Source of the DNA: Treponema socranskii subsp. socranskii VPI DR56BR1116 = ATCC 35536
GTDB lineage: Bacteria > Spirochaetota > Spirochaetia > Treponematales > Treponemataceae
Direction of reading: 5' to 3'
DNA: 64,000 nt
Assembly (NCBI RefSeq): GCF_000468115.1
Contig: NZ_AVQI01000082.1
Location: 1 to 64,000 of the forward strand
Part shown: piece after piece, positions 19,823 through 28,241 of the stretch
Layout: every line of letters begins with the position of its first letter
Numbering within the stretch: position 1 is the first letter of the stretch
Program-made: the position numbers and the translations under genes
Notes under the pieces: model-generated
What the model was told of the DNA's origin: nothing
Databases searched by the model: none
Seen by the model: the letters and a program-made list of their open reading frames with translations, nothing else

Positions 19823-20827
19823 TCATTTATTCTTTTTAATAAAAGAACGCAATATGCCGTTGCCGCCCTTTTGAGTGTCTATCAGGATTGCGATCAAGAT
19901 GATTATACCCTTTACTATCAATTGCCAAAAAGAGCTTACTCCCAGTAAGTTTAAACCGTTTGAAATGATACCGATGACCATCGCTCCTATTACGGTTCCG
20001 CTTAGAAGACCTTTGCCGCCCGACATGGAAATTCCACCGAGTACGCAGGCGGCGATGGCGTCAAGTTCATAGCCGCTTCCTACCGAAGGCTGTCCCGAAT
20101 ACATTCTGCTTGAAAGGACTATTCCCGCAAAAGCGGATAAAAATCCGCTGATGGTATATATCAGCACTTCAACTTTGAAGATAGGTACGCCGCTTAATCT
20201 GGCAGATTCTCTATTGCCGCCGATCGCATATATGTAGGCGCCGAATTTGGTTTTATTCAGCAAAAACGAAAATATAATTATAAGGATTAGCATGTAGACA
20301 ATCGGCAACGGAATGACATTGAACAAATAGCCGGTCCCTATGTTAACGAAAAAAGATTCCTGAATTCGGGTTGATCTTCCGCCGCTGTATACATAAGCAA
20401 CGCCGTTTGTAATATTCATCATAGCCATGGTTACAATAAAAGCGGGAACATTGAATTTGGCAATAAACAAACCCGATAAGAATCCCGTAGCCGTGCCTAT
20501 GAGCAGCCCCAAAATAATAGCCGCCCATATAGGCATACCCTGGGTGACTATAAAGCCTACGGTCAAGGTTCCCGTCATCGCAACGATCTTCCCAACTGAA
20601 AGATCAATGCCGCCAAGGATAATTACCAACGACATTCCGATTGCGATATACATATTGATGGAAATTTGTCTTAGAACGGACAAAATATTATTTGCGGTAA
20701 AAAATTTATCCGTAAGAAACGTTAATAAGATACATAAAAAAAGCAGAACAACCAATATGCCTGCGTTATTTTTTAATGTTGCAAACATACCGCGGTTTTT
20801 TACTTTTATGATTGTTTTATTGTTCAT
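19823..20827 (-). CDS. sugar ABC transporter permease (RbsC-like)
   Basis: A 334-residue permease of the ribose/galactose type (BPD_transp_2), with eight or more hydrophobic helices. The signature GIDLSVGKIVAMTG near residue 80 and the ACVLGGISMSGGKGLLSGT motif near residue 260, which contacts the ATPase, are diagnostic. I chose the ATG at 20827, which has GCAGGAGG upstream and lies two bases after the ATPase stop; an in-frame start at 20932 would lie inside the ATPase gene. It forms the membrane channel with the ATPase at 20830-22323 and the binding protein at 22394-23341. Confidence 0.92.
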   Translation of the reverse strand: MNNKTIIKVKNRGMFATLKNNAGILVVLLFLCILLTFLTDKFFTANNILSVLRQISINMYIAIGMSLVIILGGIDLSVGKIVAMTGTLTVGFIVTQGMPIWAAIILGLLIGTATGFLSGLFIAKFNVPAFIVTMAMMNITNGVAYVYSGGRSTRIQESFFVNIGTGYLFNVIPLPIVYMLILIIIFSFLLNKTKFGAYIYAIGGNRESARLSGVPIFKVEVLIYTISGFLSAFAGIVLSSRMYSGQPSVGSGYELDAIAACVLGGISMSGGKGLLSGTVIGAMVIGIISNGLNLLGVSSFWQLIVKGIIILIAILIDTQKGGNGILRSFIKKNK

Positions 20828-20829
20828 TA

Positions 20830-22323
20830 TCATCCTCCTGCCGCATATTTCATGATTAATTCCTGCGATAATTCGTTTTTTGTGAGTTGCTTTACCAATC
20901 GGCCTCTTTTCATTACACAGACGGAATCGCACATATTAATCACCTCCGGCAGATCGCTGGAGATCAGTATTATTGCCAGTCCGGCTTTTGAAAGTTCATT
21001 AATTATTGAATAAATTTCAAATTTGGCGCCCACGTCTACACCCCGCGTAGGTTCATCCAAGATTAATAAGCTGGGATCGGTAGATAACCATTTGGCTATG
21101 ACAACTTTTTGCTGGTTGCCTCCGGAAAGATTTATAACGTCGGTATCGTAAGATGATGCCTTTATCTTAAAGTTATCCGCGTAGTAGTGAATCAGTTTAT
21201 TCTTCTTTGCAGTGTCTATGGCAAATCCGCGCATGATCCGATCAAGAGACGCAAGTACCATATTAAAGCCTACCGAATTGCTCAAAACCAATCCTTGTTT
21301 TTTTCTGTCTTCAGGAACAAATCCGATTCCTTTTTTAATAGCTTGAGAAGATTTTTTAAAATAAACGCTTTCACCGTTTAAATATACCTGTCCCTGCGTG
21401 CGATGAGGCGTGTTTGCAAAGATGCTCATCATAAGTTCGCTCCGTCCGGCCCCTATAAGGCCTGCAAAGCCGAGGATTTCTCCTTTATGAACTTTGAAAG
21501 TTATATCCTTAAAGGATTCACTCGAAAGCCCTTGTACGTCTAAAACAGTTTGAGTGTTTTTAAATGAAATTCCGGTACGAAAATCATATTTCTCTAAAGC
21601 GCGTCCTACCATCATGGATACAAGTTCATCCGTATCGGTTTTTTGAGTAAACTTTGTACCGACAAAGTGTCCGTCTCTTATAACGGTGATCCTGTCGGAA
21701 ATTTGGAATAATTCTTCCATTCTGTGAGAAATATAGATGATGCTTACTTCTTGTTTTTTTAAACGCTCGATCGTCCGGAAAAGAGTATTTACATCTTCTT
21801 TTCCTATTGAGGAGGTAGGTTCGTCCATGACAAGTATTTTGGCATTAAATGAGATGGCCTTAACTATTTCAACCATCTGCTGTTGTGCTATTGTCAATTC
21901 TTCAACTCTCCGTGTGACGTCAAGATCCACCCCGAGAGAGTTTAACTTGTCCTTCGCTTCAAGGATCATTGCCTTTTCGTCAAGAATTCCCGTTTTTTTT
22001 GTTATCTCCCGTCCAAGAAAAATATTTCTGTAAACCGGTATGGAAGGAACCAGCATTATTTCCTGATGGATTATTCCTATGCCGTATTCTCGGGCGGTAT
22101 GTACATTTTTAATTTCAACAGGAGCTCCGTTTAAACTTATCGATCCCGAATCCGGTCTATATATGCCTCCGAGCACTTTTATTAGAGTAGATTTTCCTGC
22201 ACCGTTTTCGCCAAGCAGAGCGTGTACTTCTCCTCTTTCCAGTGAAAAATCTATTCCGTTGAGCGCATAAACGCCTGAAAATGATTTTGATATGTTTTTC
22301 ATTTCCAGAATCGGACCATTCAT
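20830..22323 (-). CDS. sugar ABC transporter ATP-binding protein (RbsA-like)
   Basis: A 497-residue protein with two ABC domains in one chain, as in RbsA/MglA. Domain 1 has Walker A GENGAGKSTLIK near residue 40 and Walker B ILVMDEPTSS. Domain 2 has the degenerate GLIGAGRSEL loop and LSGGNQQKVVIAKWL with LLILDEPTRG, typical of this class. It energises uptake by the permease encoded next. Stop and next start are two bases apart. The preceding gap to the binding protein contains a strong hairpin. Confidence 0.94.
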   Translation of the reverse strand: MNGPILEMKNISKSFSGVYALNGIDFSLERGEVHALLGENGAGKSTLIKVLGGIYRPDSGSISLNGAPVEIKNVHTAREYGIGIIHQEIMLVPSIPVYRNIFLGREITKKTGILDEKAMILEAKDKLNSLGVDLDVTRRVEELTIAQQQMVEIVKAISFNAKILVMDEPTSSIGKEDVNTLFRTIERLKKQEVSIIYISHRMEELFQISDRITVIRDGHFVGTKFTQKTDTDELVSMMVGRALEKYDFRTGISFKNTQTVLDVQGLSSESFKDITFKVHKGEILGFAGLIGAGRSELMMSIFANTPHRTQGQVYLNGESVYFKKSSQAIKKGIGFVPEDRKKQGLVLSNSVGFNMVLASLDRIMRGFAIDTAKKNKLIHYYADNFKIKASSYDTDVINLSGGNQQKVVIAKWLSTDPSLLILDEPTRGVDVGAKFEIYSIINELSKAGLAIILISSDLPEVINMCDSVCVMKRGRLVKQLTKNELSQELIMKYAAGG

Positions 22324-22345
22324 AATATTACCCTTGAAAACATGT

Positions 22346-22378
22346 AAAACGAAGGAAAGGAATGCTTTCCTTCGTTTT
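22346..22378 (-). other. stem-loop between binding-protein and ATPase genes
   Basis: A perfect 14-base stem, AAAACGAAGGAAAG (22346-22359) with CTTTCCTTCGTTTT (22365-22378), and a five-base loop. On the minus strand TTTTACATGTTTT follows, so it can act as a leaky terminator and as a 3' stabiliser of the binding-protein mRNA, raising binding protein over transporter. Confidence 0.8.
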
Positions 22379-22393
22379 GGTTATTATTGAAAA

Positions 22394-23341
22394 TTACTGC
22401 CAGTCGTTGAGTGTTTTTTTAGCTTCGTCTATGGAAACCAAGTGGGAAGCAAGATAAACGGAATTTTTGATCTGCTTGCCGCTTAGCACATCAAGTCCTT
22501 GCTGGAATGCGTATTTTACGATTTCTATAGGTACCTGTGCGGCTACGGCTGCAAATTCTCCGTCCAGCAGAGCTTTTTTTCCGCTGGGAGAAGCATCTAT
22601 GCTGTATACTTTTATTTTACCGCTTTTATTTGCAGCTTTTACCGCTGCAGCAGCTCCTAAAGCCGACGGATCGTTTATGCAGAAAAAGGCCTTTAGGTCG
22701 GGGTTAGCCGTAATGATATCTTCGGCGAGTTTTAAAGATGCGTCCAAAGCCGCTTTTCCGTCCTGCTGCGCCGTTATGTTGAATTTACTCTTATTGGATC
22801 CAAGTCCGTTTAAAAATCCGTTTACGCGATCTACACAGCTTTCGTTTGACGGAAAATCCAGAATTGCAATTTGTCCGCCGGAAGGAAAGTCCTTGACCAT
22901 CTGTTGCCCGACAAGCTGCCCGGCCATATAACAATCCGTTGCTACAACCGATAAAACCAAGCCCAAATCCGCCTTTCCTACGGATGTATCGACATTGATT
23001 ACGGGAACACCCGCATTTTTAAGCTCGATAAGTCCTGCAGTAATACCGTTTGAATCCACCGGAATTACGAATACCATGTCATAGCCTTGAGTCGCAACAT
23101 CCGATAGTTGATTCAGCTGTTTATTCAGATCGTAGTCCGGATCCAGACAAGTATATTCAATATTTTTTTCGGCACAAAGTTTTTTAAAAGTGTCGTTCAT
23201 TGTACTCTGAAATGTGTTGTTCTGCGTGTTCGGCAAAAAAGCAAATCTAAGAGATTTCGATTTTTTCTCATTTTCTCCTCCGGCAAACATTGCCATAGAA
23301 ACAATACACAGCGATAAAATTATGCTGACTGTTTTTTTCAT
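22394..23341 (-). CDS. periplasmic sugar-binding protein (type 1)
   Basis: A 315-residue substrate-binding protein of the ribose/allose family (Peripla_BP_4). A signal peptide of about 20 residues (KKTVSIILSLCIVSMAMFAG) lacks a lipobox Cys, so it is probably released into the periplasm. The mature protein has the two-lobe pattern with FVIPVDSNGI near 100, an INVDTSVGKADL strand and FFCINDPSALGAAAAVKAA near 220. It delivers the sugar to the RbsC/RbsA-like transporter encoded downstream. The sugar is likely sucrose or another fructoside given the GH32 and PfkB genes (inference). First gene of the operon, with a near-consensus promoter and an operator. Confidence 0.92.
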   Translation of the reverse strand: MKKTVSIILSLCIVSMAMFAGGENEKKSKSLRFAFLPNTQNNTFQSTMNDTFKKLCAEKNIEYTCLDPDYDLNKQLNQLSDVATQGYDMVFVIPVDSNGITAGLIELKNAGVPVINVDTSVGKADLGLVLSVVATDCYMAGQLVGQQMVKDFPSGGQIAILDFPSNESCVDRVNGFLNGLGSNKSKFNITAQQDGKAALDASLKLAEDIITANPDLKAFFCINDPSALGAAAAVKAANKSGKIKVYSIDASPSGKKALLDGEFAAVAAQVPIEIVKYAFQQGLDVLSGKQIKNSVYLASHLVSIDEAKKTLNDWQ

Positions 23342-23380
23342 ATTACATCATCCTTGTTTGACGGAATACGCCCGCCCTTG

Positions 23381-23419
23381 TTTTACGTAAATATTAACAC
23401 GATACAAAGTATATGTCAA
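23381..23419 (-). promoter_or_regulatory. sugar operon promoter with LacI-type operator
   Basis: On the minus strand: TTGACA (23414-23419), a 17-base spacer, TAATAT (23391-23396), then an operator-like TTTTACGTAAA (23381-23391) directly downstream and touching the -10. Binding of the divergent LacI-type repressor here would block transcription. Confidence 0.85.
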
Positions 23420-23461
23420 CAAATTTATTTTAATATTTATTTTACATAGACTTTTTCTTTA

Positions 23462-23475
23462 ATTTTACGTAAAAT
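23462..23475. promoter_or_regulatory. LacI-type operator, central copy
   Basis: Perfect 14-base palindrome ATTTTACGTAAAAT between the two divergent genes. With the copies at 23381 and 23617 it could support DNA looping by a tetrameric or paired regulator. Confidence 0.82.
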
Positions 23476-23616
23476 ATTGTAAAGTGCAAATAATCTGTAT
23501 AACTTTGTACATTATAATAGAAAAACCTGTAAAAAATATCAGGCTGTTTCTTTTTACACGGACACAGAAGCTTTTATCCTTGTTATTCTCTGTGTTTTAT
23601 GCAATCATATATTATT

Positions 23617-23630
23617 ATTTTACGTAAAAT
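23617..23630. promoter_or_regulatory. LacI-type operator in front of the regulator gene
   Basis: Second perfect ATTTTACGTAAAAT, 13 bases before the ATG of the regulator, well placed for autorepression. TATAAT at 23513-23518 may be the regulator's -10 box. Confidence 0.82.
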
Positions 23631-23643
23631 TTGAGGAATACCG

Positions 23644-25668
23644 ATGGCAAATAATAAAAAAGTTACCTTACAGGATGTAGCTGAAAGAGCGGGGGTATCG
23701 ATTGCAACCGTCTCTCATGCAATAAATCATACAAGGTTTGTCGCCGAGAACTTGAATGAAAAAGTATTTAAGGCTATTGCAGAGCTGGGGTATGTCACTG
23801 ACAACATAAAAGATACCGGTTTGAAAAAGCGAAACAAATGTTCCGTGATCTGCCTATTATTACCCAATCTTTCCGGTACCGTAAATCTTCAAATTGCCAC
23901 TATGCTGGGAATCTATTTCATGTCACATAATTACCGCTTTATCGTGGAGATTACGAGTAATAACATATCGCAAGAAAAAGACATACTTACTTCTTTAGCT
24001 GCCGATAAAACTATTGCAGGCATATTTATTATACCTACTACAAATAACATTGCAAATTATAAACGTTTAATAAAAATAAACAAACCCATAGTTTTTTTGG
24101 ACGGAAAACTTAACTCTAAAAACATATATCAAATAATTTCCGATTATAAAAAGGCCGTCTACCTTAGTACACAGCAGCTTTTAATCTGCAAACATCATGA
24201 CATTGCTCTTATTGTTTTAGAAAATGACCCATCGAGGGCTTCAGAACAGCTTGAAGGGTACAGAGAAGCCGTGGCAGAGCACAATGTTTTCTTTAGAGAT
24301 TCTTTGGTCCTTACCGTTGACTCTAAGCAGTCTATGGAAAATCAAGAGCATAAGATCAGAACGTTTTTAGAAGACATAAAATCTACAGCCTGCATAACAT
24401 GCGGAAACAATCTTACCTTGTCGTTAATTAAAGTCCTTCAAATACTTGGTTTGGATTGCCCTGAAGACATATCCGTTATCGGATACGGAGATTCTCCTTG
24501 GAGTGAATTGTACTCTCCCCCGTTGACTGTATTAAAACAGAATGTTTCAAAAATTATAGAAAGTTCGAATGTCCTTATGATGAAACTTTTACAAGGTGAA
24601 AGACCCGAAACAAAGAAGATTGTCATACCGATTGAAATTATACAAGGTAAATCTATACAGATGATCAGCATGGGGCCATTTGGAGAAAAAGCAACCGCAC
24701 CCGAAGAATTGGAATTAACGCAAAGGGAAAAAGAAATTATCAGAAATAAAAAACCCAAGGTCGCGATTTCTCTTCATTACGGAGGAACCGCATGGGCAAG
24801 ATTGCACGAACAAGGGATCAGAGAAACCCTGGGAAATCTTGGAATTTCGGTAATATCCGTTATGGATGCGGATTTCGATCCTAAACTGCAACTTGCACAG
24901 CTGGATGCGATTAGATTGCAAAAACCCGACGCTCTGATCGCAATACCTACCGATGATAATCTTACGTCTCTTAAATTTACGGAATTGTCAAAACAGATGA
25001 AACTTATTTTTTTAAGCAACGTTCCCGCCGGTTTTAATGCCGACGCCTATGTTTCATGTGTTTCGGTAAATGAAAACGAAAACGGAAGGAATGTCGGAAC
25101 ACTGCTTGGCGAATATTACAAAAAAAGGGAACATGTGACGGTGGGCTTTCTTGTCCATGGAATACCTTTTTACGGAACACAGATAAGAGATTCTACAGCG
25201 GAGAAACTTGTCAGAGAGTATTATACTAATGTAAATATTTTTGCATGTGAAAAATTTATCTCGATTTCAAACGCATACAAAACCTGCTATGACTTGGTTA
25301 ACTCATGCCCTGAAATCGAGGGTTTATATATTTCATGGGATCAGCCTGCGCTTGAAGCGATTCGTGCTCTTACCGATTTAAAAAGATTGGATATTGCCGT
25401 GTTCACATGTGATCTTGATCATGATATTTCAATGAATATGTTGCGCCAAAAAATGGTAAAAGGTTTAAGCACTCAGCGCCCGTATGAACAAGGAGTCGCA
25501 GCTGCAATGGCTGTTGCAAAATCCTTGGTTTCAAATAAAAAAATTAAATACATCGGCGTTGATCCGTATGTTGTAAAACCCAAACAGCTTATAAAAGCAT
25601 GGAAAGATATCATGCATGAAAAGTTACCGTCCGATTTGGAAAAAGAACTAAAGAATAATTTTTTATAA
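23644..25668 (+). CDS. LacI family regulator with two sugar-sensing domains
   Basis: A 674-residue regulator, twice the usual LacI length. Residues 1-60 are a LacI helix-turn-helix (TLQDVAERAGVSIATVSHAI). Residues about 65-335 form a LacI-type type-1 periplasmic-binding-like domain, including VIGYGDSPWSELYSPPLT near 280. A charged linker (about 350-365) leads to a second, complete binding-like domain, beginning KPKVAISLHYGGTAWARLHE and carrying the IAIPTDDNLTS and ISWDQPALEAIRAL motifs of sugar-binding proteins rather than of LacI. It probably represses the divergent sugar operon and itself through the ATTTTACGTAAAAT palindromes. GAGGA precedes the ATG. The second domain has no signal peptide and must act in the cytoplasm. 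Confidence 0.9.
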   Translation: MANNKKVTLQDVAERAGVSIATVSHAINHTRFVAENLNEKVFKAIAELGYVTDNIKDTGLKKRNKCSVICLLLPNLSGTVNLQIATMLGIYFMSHNYRFIVEITSNNISQEKDILTSLAADKTIAGIFIIPTTNNIANYKRLIKINKPIVFLDGKLNSKNIYQIISDYKKAVYLSTQQLLICKHHDIALIVLENDPSRASEQLEGYREAVAEHNVFFRDSLVLTVDSKQSMENQEHKIRTFLEDIKSTACITCGNNLTLSLIKVLQILGLDCPEDISVIGYGDSPWSELYSPPLTVLKQNVSKIIESSNVLMMKLLQGERPETKKIVIPIEIIQGKSIQMISMGPFGEKATAPEELELTQREKEIIRNKKPKVAISLHYGGTAWARLHEQGIRETLGNLGISVISVMDADFDPKLQLAQLDAIRLQKPDALIAIPTDDNLTSLKFTELSKQMKLIFLSNVPAGFNADAYVSCVSVNENENGRNVGTLLGEYYKKREHVTVGFLVHGIPFYGTQIRDSTAEKLVREYYTNVNIFACEKFISISNAYKTCYDLVNSCPEIEGLYISWDQPALEAIRALTDLKRLDIAVFTCDLDHDISMNMLRQKMVKGLSTQRPYEQGVAAAMAVAKSLVSNKKIKYIGVDPYVVKPKQLIKAWKDIMHEKLPSDLEKELKNNFL

Positions 25669-25716
25669 AAAAACTATACGGGCACCGCAAAATAAAAAAA
25701 TAATGGGGGCATGATA

Positions 25717-26001
25717 AAATCGTAAGAGACTGAATGGGAACTTCGCAACGAAGTTTCCAGCGGAATGGAACACACTACCGATTAGACTTTCCGCTGAAGC
25801 AAAACGGAGGTCATCACGACAGTTTACCGTGCATGTAAGAGTTGAGGACAAGATTGAAAATTTGTCTGAAATCAAGCAGTACCCGACAACAGCATCCGGT
25901 TATACGAAGTTTTTTGAAAGAATTGCCGGGTACAAGGCGGCGGACTTTGCAGTGAAAATCGGAAACGAATCGACGAAGAAAACCGACAAGCATGGGGCTT
26001 G
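25717..26001 (+). pseudogene. coding remnant without start codon
   Basis: An open frame reading FPAEWNTLPIRLSAEAKRR, then VRVEDKIENLSEIKQYPTT and GYTKFFERIAGYKAADFAVK, ending at TGA near 26001. There is no ATG start or binding site, only an internal GTG at about 25830. I do not recognise it. Confidence 0.35.
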
Positions 26002-26044
26002 ATGATGAGCTTAGAAGCTTACAAAGTAAAAAAAAGGCGCCAGA

Positions 26045-26172
26045 AAGGTCTTCACAGTCTCAAAAAACTATGCAAAACAAAGCAAAAGTCATGTCTACGG
26101 AACGCGCTACGAGTAAGGCTAGTATCTTCCATCGATTGCGGAACTGTTCCAGATATGGAAAACAAAGAAACT
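26045..26172 (+). pseudogene. remnant of a DUF1566-like treponemal protein
   Basis: One frame reads VFTVSKNYAKQSKSHVYGTR, then two in-frame stops, then YLPSIAELFQIW. The YLPSIAELFQI pattern is common in large treponemal lipoproteins with DUF1566-type lectin-like domains. Only about 40 codons survive. Confidence 0.4.
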
Positions 26173-26405
26173 GTGGATTCCGGCGATACGGTTAAAATAA
26201 AATTATACAAAGGTTTTTTCGGCGTTTCATGGTTCAAAACGGTAAATGCAAAATGAACAAACTATAAGTCCTTTCGGACGGTCTTGACAATTATATATAG
26301 TTAATCTATTTAAAAAAAATCAAACTTTACTTTTTGTATTTTAACTTTGTTTTCTTCTTGAAAATGTTGACAAAATCAAAATAAATAGTATATTTAATTT
26401 ATGAA

Positions 26406-26510
26406 GTTTACGGAAGAATTATTGTAATAGGAGTTGTGTTTGTAAAGAAAACACAGAAAACTCCAAACGAAACTATAAAACTTGCGGAGAAACGTTTGAA
26501 GGAGGTCTGA
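26406..26510 (+). pseudogene. C-terminal remnant of a HigB/RelE-type toxin
   Basis: Reads VYGRIIVIGVVFVKKTQKTP and then IKLAEKRLKEV, ending at TGA 26508-26510. FVKKTQKTP...AEKRLKE is the usual C-terminus of phage-type HigB toxins. The first two thirds of the toxin are missing. The next gene starts two bases after the stop, in antitoxin position. Confidence 0.7.
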
Positions 26511-26512
26511 TT

Positions 26513-26800
26513 ATGGAATATGTATATGTAAAAGATTCGGAAGGTTATGTTTTTAAGAAATTGGAATCAGAACTTTCTCATGATGAAAAAATTATTTCTG
26601 AAAAGGAATATTTGAAAAAGTCAGGTCTTGCAAATTATGCGAAAGAATTCGGACATGGCGGAGCAAGAAAAAATTCTGGAAGAAAACAGAAATTCGAATC
26701 TCCTTTGAAATTTCAAATTCGTGTAACACAGGAAGAAAAAGATTTTATTTCTTTTGCAAGAGAAAATCATTTGAATTATTCAGCTTTAATGCAGAAGTGA
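26513..26800 (+). CDS. probable antitoxin of a HigB-like toxin
   Basis: A 95-residue basic protein that follows the toxin remnant by two bases and has GAAGGAGG as its binding site. The middle carries GHGGARKNSGRKQKFESP, a basic stretch, then LKFQIRVTQEEKDFISFARE, resembling small DNA-binding or ribbon-helix-helix antitoxins. I do not recognise a named family; the antitoxin role is inferred from position. An attC-like site begins five bases after its stop. Stands orphaned now that the toxin is truncated. Confidence 0.6.
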   Translation: MEYVYVKDSEGYVFKKLESELSHDEKIISEKEYLKKSGLANYAKEFGHGGARKNSGRKQKFESPLKFQIRVTQEEKDFISFARENHLNYSALMQK

Positions 26801-26804
26801 TATC

Positions 26805-26870
26805 ACATAACACCGTTTTCAAAGCCGGCAAACGGGACAAGCCGGTTTTCGGCTTAAAATTGTGTTAGTT
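26805..26870 (+). other. attC-like site 4
   Basis: Left core ACATAAC (26805-26811) and right core GTTAGTT (26864-26870). The left arm GTTTTCAAAGCCG is identical to those at attC 2 and 3; the right arm is CGGCTTAAAAT. A central palindrome AAACGGGACAAGCCGGTTTT forms the tip. Confidence 0.85.
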
Positions 26871-26893
26871 GAATTGTCGACACTTGGAGAAAA

Positions 26894-27752
26894 ATGAAGA
26901 GAAAAACATTCTGTACAATTTATTTTTTATTATTTTTTGTTTTTCAAATTTATGCAGAAAAAACAATTAATTATTGTGAATTTACCGAAATAGAAAATAT
27001 AAATGATGTGATTGTTACAAAACGAAAATTAAATGGAAATCAGCAGGATATCGCAATCAGATTAAATGAAAAACAACAAAAGGAATTTCTTGATAGAATT
27101 AAAATATTAAAACAACAAAAATATATAAAAGTCTTACTAGAATATGAAGTTTCTATTTTTTATGACAATAACAAAACAAATATTTTTTTTATAAATGGCA
27201 GAGTAATAAAAAAACAAGACGGTACAACTTATATAATTGATAATAACATTACACTTTTTTTAGATTCTTTATTTACAAAAGATGATGTTTCAAATAATTA
27301 TAAAGAAAAAATTATAGAAACACAAAACCGAAGAATCCATGTTTATCAGGTAAATTATTCAAGAAAAGATTTAGTCCATATAAATGGAGTTACTTCAAAT
27401 GCTAATCCTACAGGTGTTTATGACCTTACATGGAAAATCGGACGGGAACTTATTGATGCTCAATATAGTTTTTTCAAGAAAAAATATTTAAAAAATTACA
27501 TAGAGAGAGAAAAATTAAAAGAAATTGCAGATTTATATATAAATGAAATTTACAAACCTGATAATTCATTAATTTATTCATATTATGAATTACACCCGCT
27601 GGATCAAAAAAAAGAGAAATGGATTATTTATTTTATCTATGTCCTCAAAGAACATAGAGGTAAAAAAAAAGTATTGGGATGAAGTTGTATTTATGCTGCC
27701 AGACGGTACTATTGTTATCAGTGATAACAATTATGAACGTATACAATTCTAG
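26894..27752 (+). pseudogene. hypothetical secreted cassette protein, frameshifted
   Basis: Begins with a signal peptide (KRKTFCTIYFLLFFVFQIYA) and continues as a Lys/Asn/Ile-rich soluble protein that I do not recognise. The frame ends at 27682 as LKEHRGKKKVLG, but removing one A from the run of nine at 27662-27670 restores KYWDEVVFMLPDGTIVISDN and an end at TAG 27750-27752, ten bases before the next attC. So the gene is either genuinely frameshifted, phase-variable by slippage, or affected by a homopolymer sequencing error. Full-length product would be about 285 residues. Confidence 0.65.
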
Positions 27753-27761
27753 AAAAAAAAC

Positions 27762-27820
27762 GCCTAGCACCTGCTTCAACCTGACATTGCTGTGCAATGC
27801 AGGTTAAGCGGATGTTATGT
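27762..27820 (+). other. attC-like site 5
   Basis: Left core GCCTAGC (27762-27768) and right core GTTATGT (27814-27820). The inner CTGCTTCAACCTGACATTGC and GCAGGTTAAGCGGATG blocks match attC-like site 1 at 12936 closely. Confidence 0.85.
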
Positions 27821-27850
27821 GTACAGTGCAAAGTGAAGCTGAAGAAAAGA

Positions 27851-28223
27851 ATGGAATTACCAGTAAGTAAAAAAATATAAAATCTTTAATTATAAAAATA
27901 TTTCTTTCTTTACTTTTATTTATGTTGTTATGTTTTTTATGTTTATATATTTTTTTGAATATATATATATTAATAAGAACAATATTAAATATAAAGATTA
28001 TTATAATTATGTAATTTCAAATAGCTATTTTGGAAACGGAATAATCGGACTCGCTGATACATCAAAATTTTATTTTGATAAGGATTATAATTATTTAAGC
28101 AATGAAGAATTTATAAAATTAATACTAACTGCAATAAATCCAAGCAGGTATACTATAAAACTTGGAAATAAAAGGATTATAGAAGAAAAAGTTAATGAGA
28201 TTTCCAAGTATATAAACGAATAA
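27851..28223 (+). pseudogene. hypothetical single-helix cassette protein, probable frameshift
   Basis: The uninterrupted part is 97 residues from an ATG at 27930: a hydrophobic segment, then a Tyr/Asn/Lys-rich domain with SYFGNGIIGLADTSKFYFD, ending at 28223. An ATG at 27851 enters the same protein if one A is removed from the seven-A run at 27869-27875, giving a more complete N-terminus with a basic stretch before the membrane segment. This repeats the poly-A problem of the neighbouring cassette. Not recognised. It is the last cassette; no attC follows before the convergent hydrolase gene. Confidence 0.55.
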
Positions 28224-28241
28224 TACTGCATAGCATATATG

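Larger units (their letters stand above)
26406..28223 (+). mobile_element. integron cassette group 2
   Basis: Three AT-rich plus-strand cassettes separated by attC-like sites at 26805-26870 and 27762-27820, in the same orientation as group 1. The two sites belong one each to the two attC subfamilies seen in group 1. No integrase is visible. The 25.7-26.4 kb stretch before it holds only decayed coding fragments. Confidence 0.78.
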
